Notes under the pieces: generated by a model
Databases searched by the model: none
Seen by the model: the letters and a program-made list of their open reading frames with translations, nothing else
Told to the model about the DNA's origin: nothing
Source: Rhodanobacter sp. Root480
GTDB lineage: Bacteria; Pseudomonadota; Gammaproteobacteria; Xanthomonadales; Rhodanobacteraceae
NCBI RefSeq assembly: GCF_001426645.1
Contig: NZ_LMEX01000002.1
Location: 950,322-1,014,321, forward strand
Direction of reading: 5' to 3'
DNA length: 64,000 bases
In this document: positions 10,086-19,680 of the stretch, piece after piece
How positions within the stretch are numbered: position 1 is the first letter of the stretch
How the letters are laid out: each line of letters opens with the position of its first letter
Made by a program: the position numbers and the translations under genes

Positions 10086-11587
10086 CAGACTGCCTCCTCG
10101 GCCAATCGCCGACGCTGCTCGAGCTCGCGCTCGATGCGCGACTCCATCGGCTTGTTGATTTTGTAGAAGAACAACAACCCCACGCAGGCCAGGAACGGCA
10201 GCGCGGCGTAAAGGCTGACCGACAGGCGGATGCCATCGACCGTGGCGGCGGCCTGGGTCGGCGCACCGGCCTCGTAGCCGTAGTGGGCAAGGAGGCCGGC
10301 AACCAGCGCGCCGCCGATGCTCAGGCCCAGCTTCAGGCCGCACAACATGGCCGAGAAGATGATCGCGGTGGCGCGGCGGTTGTTCTTCCACTCCGAGTAG
10401 TCGGCCACGTCGGCGGTCATCGCCCACAGCAGCGGGATGGTGATGCCGTAGAAGAAGCCGTGCAGGATCTGCGCGACGAATACCAGCCCGATCCGGTCCG
10501 GCGGAAAGGCCAGGAACGCCAGCAGGAACAAGGTGGAGACGAACAGCGCCGCGCCGAACACGTCGCGCTTGCCGAAACGGTCGGCCAACCGCTTGGAGAA
10601 GCCGATGCCGACGATCATGAAGATGATGCCGCCGGCGTTGAACAGGCTGAACGCCGAGGTCGCCGGGTCTTCCGGCCACTGGAACTTGGTCAGGCCAATG
10701 CCGGTGAGCAGCGCGTTGAGTCCGTCGATGAACCTGTTGAAGCCGATGCCATGCAGGAACGCCGCCAGCGCCGGTTCGTCCAGGTAATACTCGAAGTAGT
10801 AGACGTAGGTGCCGCCCTTCAACGCCAGCGTGGTGAACACCATGATGGTCAGCAGCAGCATGACCATCCACGGGCGGTTGCCGGCCAGGTCGGCCAGATC
10901 CTGGCGGACGCTGGATTTCTGCTCCGGCGCCGGGACGATGCGCTCGCGGGTGGTGAAGAAGGTGATCAGCAAGAACACCGTGCCGACCCCCGCGAACAGC
11001 AGCATCGCATTGTGGAAGCCCTGCACCTTGTCGCCGCCGCCGAGGATCAGCACCAGCGGAAGCAGCAGCGATTGCACCATCAGTTGCGCAACCATCACCG
11101 CCACGAAGCGATAGGACGACATGCTGTTGCGCTCGGCCATGCTGCCGGTCAGCACGCCACTGAGCGCCGAGTACGGCAGGTTGCTGGCGGCGTAGACCAT
11201 CACCAGCAGGGTGTAGGTCGTGGCCGCGTAGATGACCTTGCCGCCCGGTGCCAGGTCGGGCGTGCTGAAGGCCAGCAGCGCCAGTGCGCCGAACGGGATC
11301 GCGGTCCACAGGATCCACGGCCGGAATTTGCCCCAGCGCGTATTGGTGCGGTCGGCCAGCAGCGCCACCACCGGGGTGAACACGAACGCTCCCAGCAGGC
11401 CGACGACGAAGATGATCTTGGCCGCCGTGCCGGCGGGAATGCCGAAGACGTCGGTATAGAAGAAGGCCAGGAACGTGATCAACGTCTGGAAGATCAGGTT
11501 GGCGGCCAGGTCGCCCAGGCTGTACCCGACTTTTTCCGTGACCGAAAGCCGGTCGGTGGCGCTACGCGTGGTTGTGGATGGCTTCAT
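10085..11587 (-). CDS. GPH-family sugar:cation symporter (xyloside / oligosaccharide importer)
   Basis: A 500-residue inner-membrane transporter with about twelve spans, of the glycoside-pentoside-hexuronide group of the MFS (MelB, XynP, YicJ relatives). RLSVTEKVGYSLGDLAANLIF at the N-terminus and LLADRTNTRWGKFRPWILW after span 2 are signatures of this family (the D-x3-R-x2-GK-x-RP pattern), and MTADVADYSEWKNNRR in the C-terminal half is the second. I chose the ATG at 11587; a longer in-frame reading upstream has no membrane-protein character. The first gene of the transporter-GH43-galM operon, it is preceded by a LacI-type operator at 11964-11977. Likely cargo: xylobiose, arabinoxylo-oligosaccharides or xylosides. 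Confidence 0.85.
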   Translation of the reverse strand: MKPSTTTRSATDRLSVTEKVGYSLGDLAANLIFQTLITFLAFFYTDVFGIPAGTAAKIIFVVGLLGAFVFTPVVALLADRTNTRWGKFRPWILWTAIPFGALALLAFSTPDLAPGGKVIYAATTYTLLVMVYAASNLPYSALSGVLTGSMAERNSMSSYRFVAVMVAQLMVQSLLLPLVLILGGGDKVQGFHNAMLLFAGVGTVFLLITFFTTRERIVPAPEQKSSVRQDLADLAGNRPWMVMLLLTIMVFTTLALKGGTYVYYFEYYLDEPALAAFLHGIGFNRFIDGLNALLTGIGLTKFQWPEDPATSAFSLFNAGGIIFMIVGIGFSKRLADRFGKRDVFGAALFVSTLFLLAFLAFPPDRIGLVFVAQILHGFFYGITIPLLWAMTADVADYSEWKNNRRATAIIFSAMLCGLKLGLSIGGALVAGLLAHYGYEAGAPTQAAATVDGIRLSVSLYAALPFLACVGLLFFYKINKPMESRIERELEQRRRLAEEAV

Positions 11588-11963
11588 GATGGACCGCTTC
11601 CGCGCTGTCGCGCCTGAGAGGAGTGTCACGCCACCTTCGCCCGCTGCCTGGCGACCGCCGTGATGCATGCCTGGCGGCGCGTCGAGCGACGAACAATCGA
11701 TGTCGCACATATGGCGGCCCGCTCGATGCGTCTGCGTCGGGCGGGCCGCCGGTGTCACTGCCGCCAATCTACGACATGGCGGTTTGTTGCGTCAGAAAGT
11801 ATCGGGTACCCGCATGGCAAAGCCACCGGCCCCGCGCCACGGCGGCGGGGTCTGCGACGGATACCTGCACCGGATTCCCCCTTCCAACCCTGATATTCGC
11901 TTTTATTGTCGAGGGGTCCATGCAGTCCACCGCACACGGCGGGCCACCCTACTTATTTCAAAA

Positions 11964-11977
11964 AGATAGCGCTAACA
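11964..11977. promoter_or_regulatory. LacI-type operator (xyl-box-like), GPH transporter side
   Basis: AGATAGCGCTAACA. It shares the TAGCGCTA core and the right half TAACA with the perfect site before xylB. It is the copy closer to the minus-strand GPH transporter operon, but 377 bases from its start codon. Confidence 0.65.
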
Positions 11978-12119
11978 CTAACACCCCGCACGCTGCAAAG
12001 CAGCATTCGACGGGGGTGTCCGGATGTGGCATAAAGCGGTAAAACAAGTAGTTGGGTGAGGGGAGATTTCCACGGACGGCACAAAGGCAGCGACCTGCCC
12101 GATGGGGCGCTGTTTTCAC

Positions 12120-12133
12120 TGGTAGCGCTATCA
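12120..12133. promoter_or_regulatory. LacI-type operator (xyl-box-like) before the ExuT-like gene
   Basis: TGGTAGCGCTATCA, a near-perfect palindrome about 100 bases upstream of the ExuT-like start codon. As I recall it, the published Xanthomonas XylR box reads TGGTAGCGCTAACA, which differs at one position. Confidence 0.75.
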
Positions 12134-12235
12134 CCGTCAGGATGACGCTGGGCCGGCTTGATGGGCACACACCAGACCGCCCATCAACCACGACGCGCCG
12201 CCATCGCGGCCGGCCTATCGCCAAGGGAGATCGAC

Positions 12236-13534
12236 ATGAACGCCATCGACGCTGCCACCACGCCGCCCGGGAAAGGGGGCCACTACCGCTGGCGCGTCTG
12301 CGCGCTGCTGCTGGCGGCCACCACGCTCAACTACATCGACCGCCAGGTGCTCGGCGTGCTGGCGCCGTTCCTGCAAAACCAGATCGGCTGGAACGAGATC
12401 GAGTACGGCTACATCGTCACCGCGTTCCAGTGCGCCTACGCCATCGGCCTGCTGTGCGCCGGCGCGATCATCGACCGCTTCGGCACGCGCATCGGCTACG
12501 CCCTCTCCATCGGTATCTGGAGCCTGGCAGCGATGAGCCACACGCTGGCCGCCAGCGTGTTGGGATTCGCGCTGGCCCGGTTCGCACTGGGACTGGGCGA
12601 GGCCGGCAACTTCCCGGCCGCGATCAAGACCGTTGCCGAATGGTTTCCGCGGCGCGAGCGCGCATTGGCTACCGGCATTTTCAACTCGGGCTCCAATATC
12701 GGCGCCATCGTGGCGCCGATGGTGGTGCCCCTCATCGCCGTGGCGTGGGGTTGGCAAGCGGCGTTCCTGTTTACCGGCGTGCTCAGTGCCACATGGCTGG
12801 CCACATGGCTGCTGACCTACCGGACGCCGGAGCGGCAACCCAAGCTGTCGCCGGCCGAACTGGCCTATATCCAGAGCGATCCCGCCGAACCGACCACCCG
12901 CGTGCCGTGGGCAACGATCCTGCACCACCGCCAGGCGTGGGCGTTCATCGTCGGCAAATTCATGACTGATCCGATCTGGTGGTTCCTGCTGTTCTGGCTG
13001 CCCAAATTCCTGCACAGCACGTATGGCCTGTCCCTGCTGGAACTGGGCCTGCCGCTGATCGCGATCTACGTGACCGCCGACGTCGGCAGCATCGCCGGCG
13101 GCTGGCTGGCCGGCTACCTGATCCGTCGGGGCTGGAGCGCCAACCGCGCCCGCAAGGGCGCGATGCTGGCCTGCGCCCTGTGCGTGGTCCCCATCGTGTT
13201 TGCGGCCAACGCCCGCCACATGTGGGTGGCGGTGGCGTTGATCGGGCTGGCAACGGCCGGCCACCAAGGCTGGTCGGCCAACCTGTTCACGCTGGCCTCG
13301 GATCTGTTCCCGCGTCGCGCGGTGGCCTCGGTGGTCGGCATCGGCGGCTTTGCCGGCGCGGTCGGCGGCATGTTGATCGCCACCTTCGCCGGCTTCCTGC
13401 TGCAGGCCACCGGCAGCTACGTGCCGTTGTTCATCATGGCCGGCTCGGCCTATCTGCTCGCCCTGCTGGCGGTGCACGCGCTGGCCCCGCGCCTGCAACC
13501 CGCATCGCTCGGCACTGCTCCCACCCACGCTTGA
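12236..13534 (+). CDS. MFS transporter, hexuronate (ExuT-like) family
   Basis: A 432-residue inner-membrane protein with about twelve spans, of the anion:cation symporter group of the MFS (ExuT, GudP relatives). Seen are TTLNYIDRQVLGVLAPFLQ in span 1, IIDRFGTRIGYALS after span 2, and GLGEAGNFPAAIKTVAEWFP in spans 4-5, the family signature. The ATG at 12236 is well placed behind AAGGGAGA. It likely imports glucuronate or methylglucuronate released by the GH115 and GH67 enzymes. It heads a plus-strand operon with the small ORF, GH115, uxaC and GH27. The operator at 12120-12133 places it in the xylan regulon. Confidence 0.85.
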   Translation: MNAIDAATTPPGKGGHYRWRVCALLLAATTLNYIDRQVLGVLAPFLQNQIGWNEIEYGYIVTAFQCAYAIGLLCAGAIIDRFGTRIGYALSIGIWSLAAMSHTLAASVLGFALARFALGLGEAGNFPAAIKTVAEWFPRRERALATGIFNSGSNIGAIVAPMVVPLIAVAWGWQAAFLFTGVLSATWLATWLLTYRTPERQPKLSPAELAYIQSDPAEPTTRVPWATILHHRQAWAFIVGKFMTDPIWWFLLFWLPKFLHSTYGLSLLELGLPLIAIYVTADVGSIAGGWLAGYLIRRGWSANRARKGAMLACALCVVPIVFAANARHMWVAVALIGLATAGHQGWSANLFTLASDLFPRRAVASVVGIGGFAGAVGGMLIATFAGFLLQATGSYVPLFIMAGSAYLLALLAVHALAPRLQPASLGTAPTHA

Positions 13535-13559
13535 TCCCCCAACTCGCCGGAGAGGGCCA

Positions 13560-13700
13560 ATGAAATTGATCGAAACCTTCCTGGCCCACCTGTGGCGCGA
13601 GAAGGGGCGTGCGTATCTCGTCGACGGTCGCCGCCACGGACGGCCGGCGATGCGGTGGTTGCGCGGTTACGTGCGCGGCGTCAAAGGCCCAGCCAAATGA
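13560..13700 (+). CDS. 46-codon basic small ORF coupled to GH115
   Basis: The ATG is preceded by GGAGAGGGCCA, one of the best ribosome binding sites in the region. The product is about 46 residues, starts MKLIETFLAHLWREKGRAYL, and is rich in Arg, Lys and Gly with two Trp. Its TGA overlaps the ATG of the GH115 gene (ATGA), so translation should be coupled. I recognise no family. It may be a true small protein, or a leader cistron that sets GH115 translation. The GH115 start itself has no separate ribosome binding site, so this ORF may be needed for its expression. Confidence 0.5.
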   Translation: MKLIETFLAHLWREKGRAYLVDGRRHGRPAMRWLRGYVRGVKGPAK

Positions 13701-16561
13701 GCGTGCGGTGTCTTGTCTTCGCGGTTGTCGCACTGCTGGCAGGCACCAGCGTTCATGCGGCTACCGACTGCACGCAGCCAGCGGCCGTGTGCACCCACGC
13801 GGTGCCCGGCGCCACCACTTTGATCGAGGCCAATACGCCAGCGACCATCGTGGCCGATGCGCAGGATTACCCCGGCGTATTGCGCGCCGCACACGATCTG
13901 CAATCGGATCTTTCCTCGGTGGCCGGTGCGCAAGCGACGTTCACCACCGACACGCCGGCATCCGGTCACGCCGCGATCATCATCGGCACGCTGGGCCACA
14001 GCCCGCGCATCGACCGCATCGTGCGCGACAAACACCTCGACGTGAGCGACGTCACCGGCCGCTGGGAGGCGTACGCCTTGCAGGTGGTCGAGCATCCCGA
14101 ACCGGGCATCGACCGCGCGCTGCTGATCATCGGTGCCGACAAGCGCGGCACCATTTTCGGTATCTACGAAGTGTCGCGTCGGATCGGCGTCTCGCCGTGG
14201 ACATGGTGGGCCGACGTGCCGGTGACGCGGCGCGCGGAGTTGTATGCGGCGCCCGGCCGCTTCGTCGACGCGCCGGTGGTGCGTTACCGTGGCATCTTCA
14301 TCAACGATGAGGAGCCCGCGCTCGGCGGCTTCGCGCGGGCGAAGTTCGGCGGCTTCAACCACAAGTTCTACGCCCACGTTTTCGAGCTGATCCTGCGCCT
14401 GAAGGCCAACACCTTGTGGCCGGCGATGTGGGGCAGTGCATTCGCCGACGACGACGCCGAGAACCCGGTGCTGGCCGATGCATACGGCGTGGTCATCGGC
14501 ACCTCGCACCACGAACCGCTGATGCGTGCCCACGCGGAGTGGGAACGCTACGGTCACGGGCCCTGGGATTATTCGAAGAACCCCGAGGCGCTGCGCAAGT
14601 TCTGGCGTGGCGGCATCGAGCGCATGGATCACCACGAAAGCCTGGTCACCGTGGGCATGCGCGGCGACGGCGACGAGCCGATGACCCAGGGCACCGCCAT
14701 CGGCCTGCTGGAACGCATCGTGGCCGACCAGCGCAAGATCATCGCCGACGTCACCGGCAAGCCGGCCAAGCAGACGCCGCAGGTGTGGGCGCTGTACAAG
14801 GAGGTGCAGGACTATTTCGACGCCGGCATGCGCGTGCCCGACGACGTGACGCTGCTGTTTGCCGACGACAACTGGGGCAACCTGCGCCGCGTGCCCAAGC
14901 TGGGCGACAAACGGTCGGGCGGCTACGGCATCTACTACCACTTCGACTACGTGGGCGGGCCGCGCAACTACAAGTGGATCGCCAGCAGCCAGATCGAGCG
15001 CACCTGGGAACAGATGCGGTTGGCCTCGGCCTATGGCGCCAACCAGTTGTGGATCGCCAACGTGGGCGACATCAAGCCGCTGGAATTCCCGACCAGCTTC
15101 TTCCTCGACCTGGCGTGGAACCCACAGGCAATGACGCTTGAGCGACTGGACGGCTATGCCGCCGACTGGGCCGCGCAACAGTTCGGCAGCGAACACGCCG
15201 CCGAGATCGGCGAGCTGCTGACCCGCTACACGCAGTACAACGCGCGACGCAAACCGGAGCTGTTGTCGCCGGAAACATTCAGCCTCACGAACTATCACGA
15301 GGTCGACCGCGTGCTGGCCGACTGGCAGGCGCTGGCGGACAAGGCGCAGCACATCGGCAAGGCACTGGGCGGCACGTATCACGACGCGTACTACGAACTG
15401 GTCGAGTACCCGATCCTGGCCAGCGCCAACCTCAACGCGCTGTACGTGGCGGTGGCGCGCAACCGGCTGTACGCGCAGCAGGGCCGCGCCTCGGCCAACG
15501 CATGGGCGAAGGAGGCCGAGCGTCTGTTCGCGCGCGACGCCGAGCTGGCGCGCGTCTACGAGCAGGACATCGCCGGCGGCAAGTGGGCCCACATGATGTC
15601 GCAGACGCACATCGGCTATACCTACTGGCAACAGCCCGAGCGCAACGTGCTGCCGGCGCTGTCGCGGGTGGATGTGCCGGCCGATGGCGTGATGGGCGTG
15701 GCGATCGAGGGCGACGCGCGTGCGCTGCCACATATCGCACAAAGCGCGAAGTTGGCGCCGCTGGAGTCGTACGGCGCCGCGTCGCAGGAGGTGGTGGTGT
15801 TCAACCGCGGCGGCGCGCCGTTCACCTTCGAGGCGAAGCCGTCGCAGCCGTGGCTGCGGGTCACGCCGGCCAGCGGCAAGGTCATTGATGCCAGCAAGCT
15901 GCGGCTGGACGTGGACTGGAAGGCGGTGCCACCGGGCACGCACACCGCCGAACTGTATGTGCGCGGCAGCGACGGCACCGAGGTGCACATCGACGTGCCG
16001 GTGCGGCGCGACGACACACGCATGAGCGGCTTCATCGAGAGCCGTGGTGTCGTGGCCATCGAGGCCGCGCACTATGCGCGCAAGGTCGATGGCGAGGGCG
16101 TGCACTGGACCACGATCCCCAACCTTGGCCGCACCGTTTCCGCGGTCACCGCCTTGCCGGCAACGGCGCCGAGCAACACGGCTGGCGGCAACGGTCCGCG
16201 TCTGGAATATCCGGTATGGCTGCAGCGCGATGGCGAGGTGGACGTGCGTGTCACCGTGTCGCCCACGCTCGATTTCCGCGGCGGCGACGGGCTGCGTTTC
16301 GGCGTCTCGATCGGTGACGAAGCGCCGCAAATCGTGACGATCAAGCTCGACCCCACGCCGGGTAAAGCGGATTTCATGGCCTGGAGCAAGGCCGTCGCCA
16401 ACAGCGTCGATGTCGTGGTGTCCCGGCACAAGGCCAGGGCCGGCGCGCAGACACTGACGCTGTGGCGCATCGATCCGGGCGTGGTGTTCCAGCGCATCGA
16501 GATCGTGCGTGGCCCGCTGCGCGACAGTTATCTCGGTGCACCCGAAAGCATCCGCCGTTGA
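13697..16561 (+). CDS. GH115 xylan alpha-1,2-glucuronidase
   Basis: A secreted enzyme of about 954 residues. MSVRCLVFAVVALLAGTSVHA is the signal peptide. An N-terminal beta/alpha domain is followed by the GH115 catalytic core: RYRGIFINDEEPALGGFAR near residue 195, FELILRLKANTLWPAMWGSA, and VVIGTSHHEPLMRAH near residue 265. The C-terminal all-beta domains match the long GH115 architecture. The family removes (4-O-methyl)-glucuronic acid from internal as well as terminal xylose units of glucuronoxylan, unlike GH67, which is also present in this locus. The start used here gives a clean signal peptide and overlaps the preceding small ORF; a longer frame upstream (13592) would bury it. Probably periplasmic or outer-membrane associated. 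Confidence 0.93.
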   Translation: MSVRCLVFAVVALLAGTSVHAATDCTQPAAVCTHAVPGATTLIEANTPATIVADAQDYPGVLRAAHDLQSDLSSVAGAQATFTTDTPASGHAAIIIGTLGHSPRIDRIVRDKHLDVSDVTGRWEAYALQVVEHPEPGIDRALLIIGADKRGTIFGIYEVSRRIGVSPWTWWADVPVTRRAELYAAPGRFVDAPVVRYRGIFINDEEPALGGFARAKFGGFNHKFYAHVFELILRLKANTLWPAMWGSAFADDDAENPVLADAYGVVIGTSHHEPLMRAHAEWERYGHGPWDYSKNPEALRKFWRGGIERMDHHESLVTVGMRGDGDEPMTQGTAIGLLERIVADQRKIIADVTGKPAKQTPQVWALYKEVQDYFDAGMRVPDDVTLLFADDNWGNLRRVPKLGDKRSGGYGIYYHFDYVGGPRNYKWIASSQIERTWEQMRLASAYGANQLWIANVGDIKPLEFPTSFFLDLAWNPQAMTLERLDGYAADWAAQQFGSEHAAEIGELLTRYTQYNARRKPELLSPETFSLTNYHEVDRVLADWQALADKAQHIGKALGGTYHDAYYELVEYPILASANLNALYVAVARNRLYAQQGRASANAWAKEAERLFARDAELARVYEQDIAGGKWAHMMSQTHIGYTYWQQPERNVLPALSRVDVPADGVMGVAIEGDARALPHIAQSAKLAPLESYGAASQEVVVFNRGGAPFTFEAKPSQPWLRVTPASGKVIDASKLRLDVDWKAVPPGTHTAELYVRGSDGTEVHIDVPVRRDDTRMSGFIESRGVVAIEAAHYARKVDGEGVHWTTIPNLGRTVSAVTALPATAPSNTAGGNGPRLEYPVWLQRDGEVDVRVTVSPTLDFRGGDGLRFGVSIGDEAPQIVTIKLDPTPGKADFMAWSKAVANSVDVVVSRHKARAGAQTLTLWRIDPGVVFQRIEIVRGPLRDSYLGAPESIRR

Positions 16562-16627
16562 TCACGCCGCCGTTCTCCCCTTTGCGAGGAGAATGGAGCC
16601 ATTCCCCACTGCTGATATGCCATCGCC

Positions 16628-18067
16628 ATGAGCCTTGCCGGAAATTCCTCCCAGTCAAAGCCGCTCGTCCTGGACGAGAACCGCCTGTTCGCCGCCGACC
16701 CCGCGCAGCGTGCCATCGCCCGCCGCCTGTATGCGCAGGTGGCGCAGTTGCCCATCGTCAGTCCGCACGGCCATACCGATCCGTCATGGTTCGCCGGCAA
16801 CGCGCCGTTCGCCAATGCCGCGGAGCTGCTGCTGGTGCCGGATCACTACGTGTTCCGCATGCTCTACAGCCAGGGCGTGCCGCTGGATGCGCTGGGCATT
16901 CCGCGCCGCGATGGCACGCGCGCCGAGGTGGATCCGCGCGAGGCGTGGCGGCTGTTTGCCGAGCGCTTCCACCTGTTCCGCGGCACGCCTTCGTCGATGT
17001 GGCTGAACCATGTCTTCCATGAAGTGTTCGGCCTGCGCCAGCGGCTGGATGCGGGCAATGCGGACGCGTACTACGACGCCATCACCGAGGCGCTGCAGAC
17101 CGACGCGTTCCGTCCGCGCGCGCTGTTCGAACGCTTCAATATCGAGGTGATCGCCACCACCGAATCGCCGCTGGATCCGCTGACCCACCACGCCGCGATC
17201 CGCGACAGCGGCTGGTCGGGGCACGTCATCACCGCGTACCGGCCCGACCCGGTGATCGACCCCGAACACGAGCAGTTTCCTTCGGCCCTGCAACGCTTTG
17301 GCGAGATCACCGGCGAGGACGTCCATACGTGGGAAGGCTACCTGCGCGCCCACCGCCAGCGCCGCGCCTTCTTCGCTTCGCTGGGCGCCACCTCCACCGA
17401 TCACGGTCACCCAGATTGCACCACCGCGGACCTTCCGGTCGATGAGGCGCGCAAGCTGTTCGACAAGATAGTGCGCGGCCAATTCTCGGCAGTCGAAGCG
17501 GCCACCTTCCGCGGCCAGATGCTCACCGAAATGGCGGCCATGAGCCTGGACGACGGTCTGGTGATGCAGCTGCACCCTGGCTGTTTCCGCAACCACAACC
17601 AGGGCCTGTTCGAGAAGTTCGGCCGCGACAAGGGTGCGGACATCCCGGTGCGCACCGAGTACGTGCACGCCCTGAAACCGCTGCTGGACCGCTTCGGCAA
17701 CGAGCCCAACTTCCGGTTGATCCTGTTCACCCTGGACGAGAGCACCTACGCGCGCGAACTGGGCCCGCTGGCCGGCCATTATCCGTGCCTGCTGCTGGGC
17801 CCGGCATGGTGGTTCCACGATGCGCCCGAAGGCATGTGGCGCTTCCGCGAACAGACCCTCAGCACCGCCGGTTTCTACAACACCGTCGGCTTCAACGACG
17901 ACACCCGCGCCTTCCTGTCCATCCCCGCCCGCCACGACGTGGCCCGCCGCATCGACTGCGCGTTCCTGGCCAAGTTGGTGGCCGAGCATCGGCTGGATGA
18001 GGACGAGGCGGTGGAGGTGGCGGTGGATCTGGCGTATCGGTTGCCGAAGCAGGCGTACAAGCTCTAA
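16628..18067 (+). CDS. uxaC: Glucuronate isomerase (uronate isomerase)
   Basis: A 479-residue cytoplasmic amidohydrolase-fold enzyme. The metal-binding start LPIVSPHGHTDPSWF is near residue 40, IEVIATTESPLDPLTHH near residue 175, and LHPGCFRNHN and FTLDEST further on; these are all UxaC landmarks. It turns D-glucuronate into D-fructuronate (and galacturonate into tagaturonate), the first step after uronate uptake. It follows GH115 by 66 bases, within which sits a short palindromic repeat, and precedes the GH27 gene. Product flow continues to UxuB, ManD and KdgK of the minus-strand operon, so the uronate pathway is split between two arms of the locus. Confidence 0.95.
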   Translation: MSLAGNSSQSKPLVLDENRLFAADPAQRAIARRLYAQVAQLPIVSPHGHTDPSWFAGNAPFANAAELLLVPDHYVFRMLYSQGVPLDALGIPRRDGTRAEVDPREAWRLFAERFHLFRGTPSSMWLNHVFHEVFGLRQRLDAGNADAYYDAITEALQTDAFRPRALFERFNIEVIATTESPLDPLTHHAAIRDSGWSGHVITAYRPDPVIDPEHEQFPSALQRFGEITGEDVHTWEGYLRAHRQRRAFFASLGATSTDHGHPDCTTADLPVDEARKLFDKIVRGQFSAVEAATFRGQMLTEMAAMSLDDGLVMQLHPGCFRNHNQGLFEKFGRDKGADIPVRTEYVHALKPLLDRFGNEPNFRLILFTLDESTYARELGPLAGHYPCLLLGPAWWFHDAPEGMWRFREQTLSTAGFYNTVGFNDDTRAFLSIPARHDVARRIDCAFLAKLVAEHRLDEDEAVEVAVDLAYRLPKQAYKL

Positions 18068-18148
18068 CAGGAACCCGCCATCTGTCCGTGCGGCTCGATC
18101 GGCATCCGTCGGTCTTCACCCGTAATGACTCAACCAAGGCGCAGAGAC

Positions 18149-19495
18149 ATGTTGAAAACTCTTTGGCGGATTGCAGGCGCGGCGGCCCTCGCCGTTGCAG
18201 CGCAGGCACAAGCGCAGCAGGCCACGCTGTCTCCCACGCCGCCGATGGGCTGGAACAGTTGGGATTCCTACGGCCTGACGATCGACGAGGCGCAGTACCG
18301 TGCCAACGTGGACGTGCTGGCGACGCGGCTGAAGGCGGCCGGCTACCAGTACGCCGTGGTCGATGAGGGCTGGTACCTGGCGAACCCGCAGGATGCCTCG
18401 AAGCCCGAGACACTGCATTACCGCATCGATGCCAACGGGCGCTACGAACCTGCGCTCAACCGCTTCGCCACGGCGACAGGGGCGGCGGGGTTCAAGCCGC
18501 TGGCCGACTACGTCCATGCGCAGGGGCTGAAGTTCGGCATCCACATCATCCGCGGCATCACCAAACAGGCCGTGGCCGGCAACCTGCCGATCGCGGGCAG
18601 CGCGTTCCACGCCGTCGATGCGGCGGACACCGGCGACACCTGCCCGTGGAATCCCGACAACTTCGGCGTGAAGGACAACGCCGCCGGCCAGGCCTGGTAC
18701 GACTCGCTGATGCGGCAGTACGCCAGCTGGGACGTGGATTACATCAAGGTCGACTGCATCGCCTCGCATCCGTACAAGGGCGACGAGATCCGCATGATCC
18801 ACCGCGCCATCGTGAAGACGGGGCGGCCCATGATCCTGAGCCTCTCGCCCGGCCCCGCGCCGCTGGAACAGGCCGCGGAGCTCGGCCGGAACGCACAGCT
18901 CTGGCGCATCTCCAACGACGTCTGGGACCACTGGGAGGACAACGGCGAGTGGTCACAGAACGTGAAAGCGCAGTTCGCCGTGATCGCGAGCTGGGCCAGC
19001 CACGTAAAGCCGGGCAACTGGCCCGACGCCGACATGCTGCCGCTGGGCTGGCTCGGCCCGGTCCCCGGCGAGGGCAAACCGCGCACCACGCGACTGACCC
19101 GCGACGAGCAGCGCACCCTGGTGACGCTGTGGTCGATCGCCCACTCGCCACTGTTCTTCGGCGGCAACCTCACCAAACTGGATGACTGGACCCAGGCGCT
19201 GCTGACCAACCCCGCGGTGATCGCGATGGACCAGCGCGGCGAAGGCCAACGTCTCGCGGGACAGGATGGGGCGGTCATCGCATGGACGTCGCATGCGGAC
19301 GGGACGGACTACCTGGCGTTGTTCAACACCGGCGATACGGCCACTACGGTGAAAGCCGGATTTGCGAAGTACGGGCTTGCGCAGGGCAGCTATTCCGTAC
19401 GCGACGTCTGGGGTGCGAGGAGCCTGGGCAAGCTGGCCGCCTTGAATCACGCGGTCGCCGCGCACGGCGTCTTGCTGTTGGAGTTGCGCCGGTGA
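18149..19495 (+). CDS. Secreted family 27 glycoside hydrolase (alpha-galactosidase-like)
   Basis: About 448 residues with a signal peptide (MLKTLWRIAGAAALAVAA, then QAQAQQ). GH27 landmarks are PPMGWNSWDSYG right after the signal, YAVVDEGWYL, VDYIKVDC near residue 205 (nucleophile Asp) and RISNDVWDHWEDN near residue 255 (acid/base Asp). A C-terminal beta-sandwich follows. The central region includes an insertion (GIHIIRGITKQAVAG) seen in a divergent GH27 subgroup of Xanthomonas and Bacteroidetes. Activity may be alpha-galactosidase or beta-L-arabinopyranosidase. The last gene of the ExuT-GH115-uxaC operon. Galactose carried on the methylglucuronic acid of some hardwood xylans is a conceivable target, but that is speculation. 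An ATG at 18125 would add eight residues. Confidence 0.85.
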   Translation: MLKTLWRIAGAAALAVAAQAQAQQATLSPTPPMGWNSWDSYGLTIDEAQYRANVDVLATRLKAAGYQYAVVDEGWYLANPQDASKPETLHYRIDANGRYEPALNRFATATGAAGFKPLADYVHAQGLKFGIHIIRGITKQAVAGNLPIAGSAFHAVDAADTGDTCPWNPDNFGVKDNAAGQAWYDSLMRQYASWDVDYIKVDCIASHPYKGDEIRMIHRAIVKTGRPMILSLSPGPAPLEQAAELGRNAQLWRISNDVWDHWEDNGEWSQNVKAQFAVIASWASHVKPGNWPDADMLPLGWLGPVPGEGKPRTTRLTRDEQRTLVTLWSIAHSPLFFGGNLTKLDDWTQALLTNPAVIAMDQRGEGQRLAGQDGAVIAWTSHADGTDYLALFNTGDTATTVKAGFAKYGLAQGSYSVRDVWGARSLGKLAALNHAVAAHGVLLLELRR

Positions 19496-19564
19496 GACCT
19501 GACGGAGTCAGGTTCACCTCCCTGACTCCGATCTTGCTCGTTTTTACCGGCAGCAGAACTGCCC

Positions 19565-19587
19565 TGTAGGAGCGACTTCAGTCGCGA
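19565..19587. repeat. Single REP-like unit
   Basis: TGTAGGAGCGACTTCAGTCG and the next three bases are a variant of the arm of the 8130-8203 element, with compensating changes that keep the inner palindrome (GCGACTTCAGTCGC). No inverted partner is seen nearby. It lies 70 bases after the GH27 stop in a 398-bp gene-free stretch. Confidence 0.7.
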
Positions 19588-19680
19588 TGCCCTTGCTTAT
19601 TTTTGTATTTCGTCCTCCTTCGGAACGCGTACCGCAGACATCAGGTTATGTTTCATTAACAAACTATGTAGTACAGTAAC

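Larger units (their letters stand above)
11588..12235. other. Divergent regulatory region (648 bp) between two transporter operons
   Basis: No convincing gene lies here. Short open frames lack ribosome binding sites and conserved character. The region holds two copies of the regulon palindrome, at 11964-11977 and 12120-12133, 156 bases apart, presumably one for each divergent operon. It is less GC-rich than its flanks, with an AT-rich patch around 11950-11970. I could not identify unambiguous -35/-10 pairs. Confidence 0.7.

Noticed and set aside
9045-11318. A 757-codon minus-strand frame that would fuse GH43 to upstream sequence
   Set aside because: The N-terminal 400 codons are the out-of-frame reading of the GPH transporter gene. 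GH43 similarity starts exactly at the ATG at 10085.
16570-16593. Palindrome TTCTCC...GGAGAA between GH115 and uxaC as a terminator
   Set aside because: It has no T run and resembles a decayed member of the GC-rich repeat family. The genes on both sides look co-transcribed.
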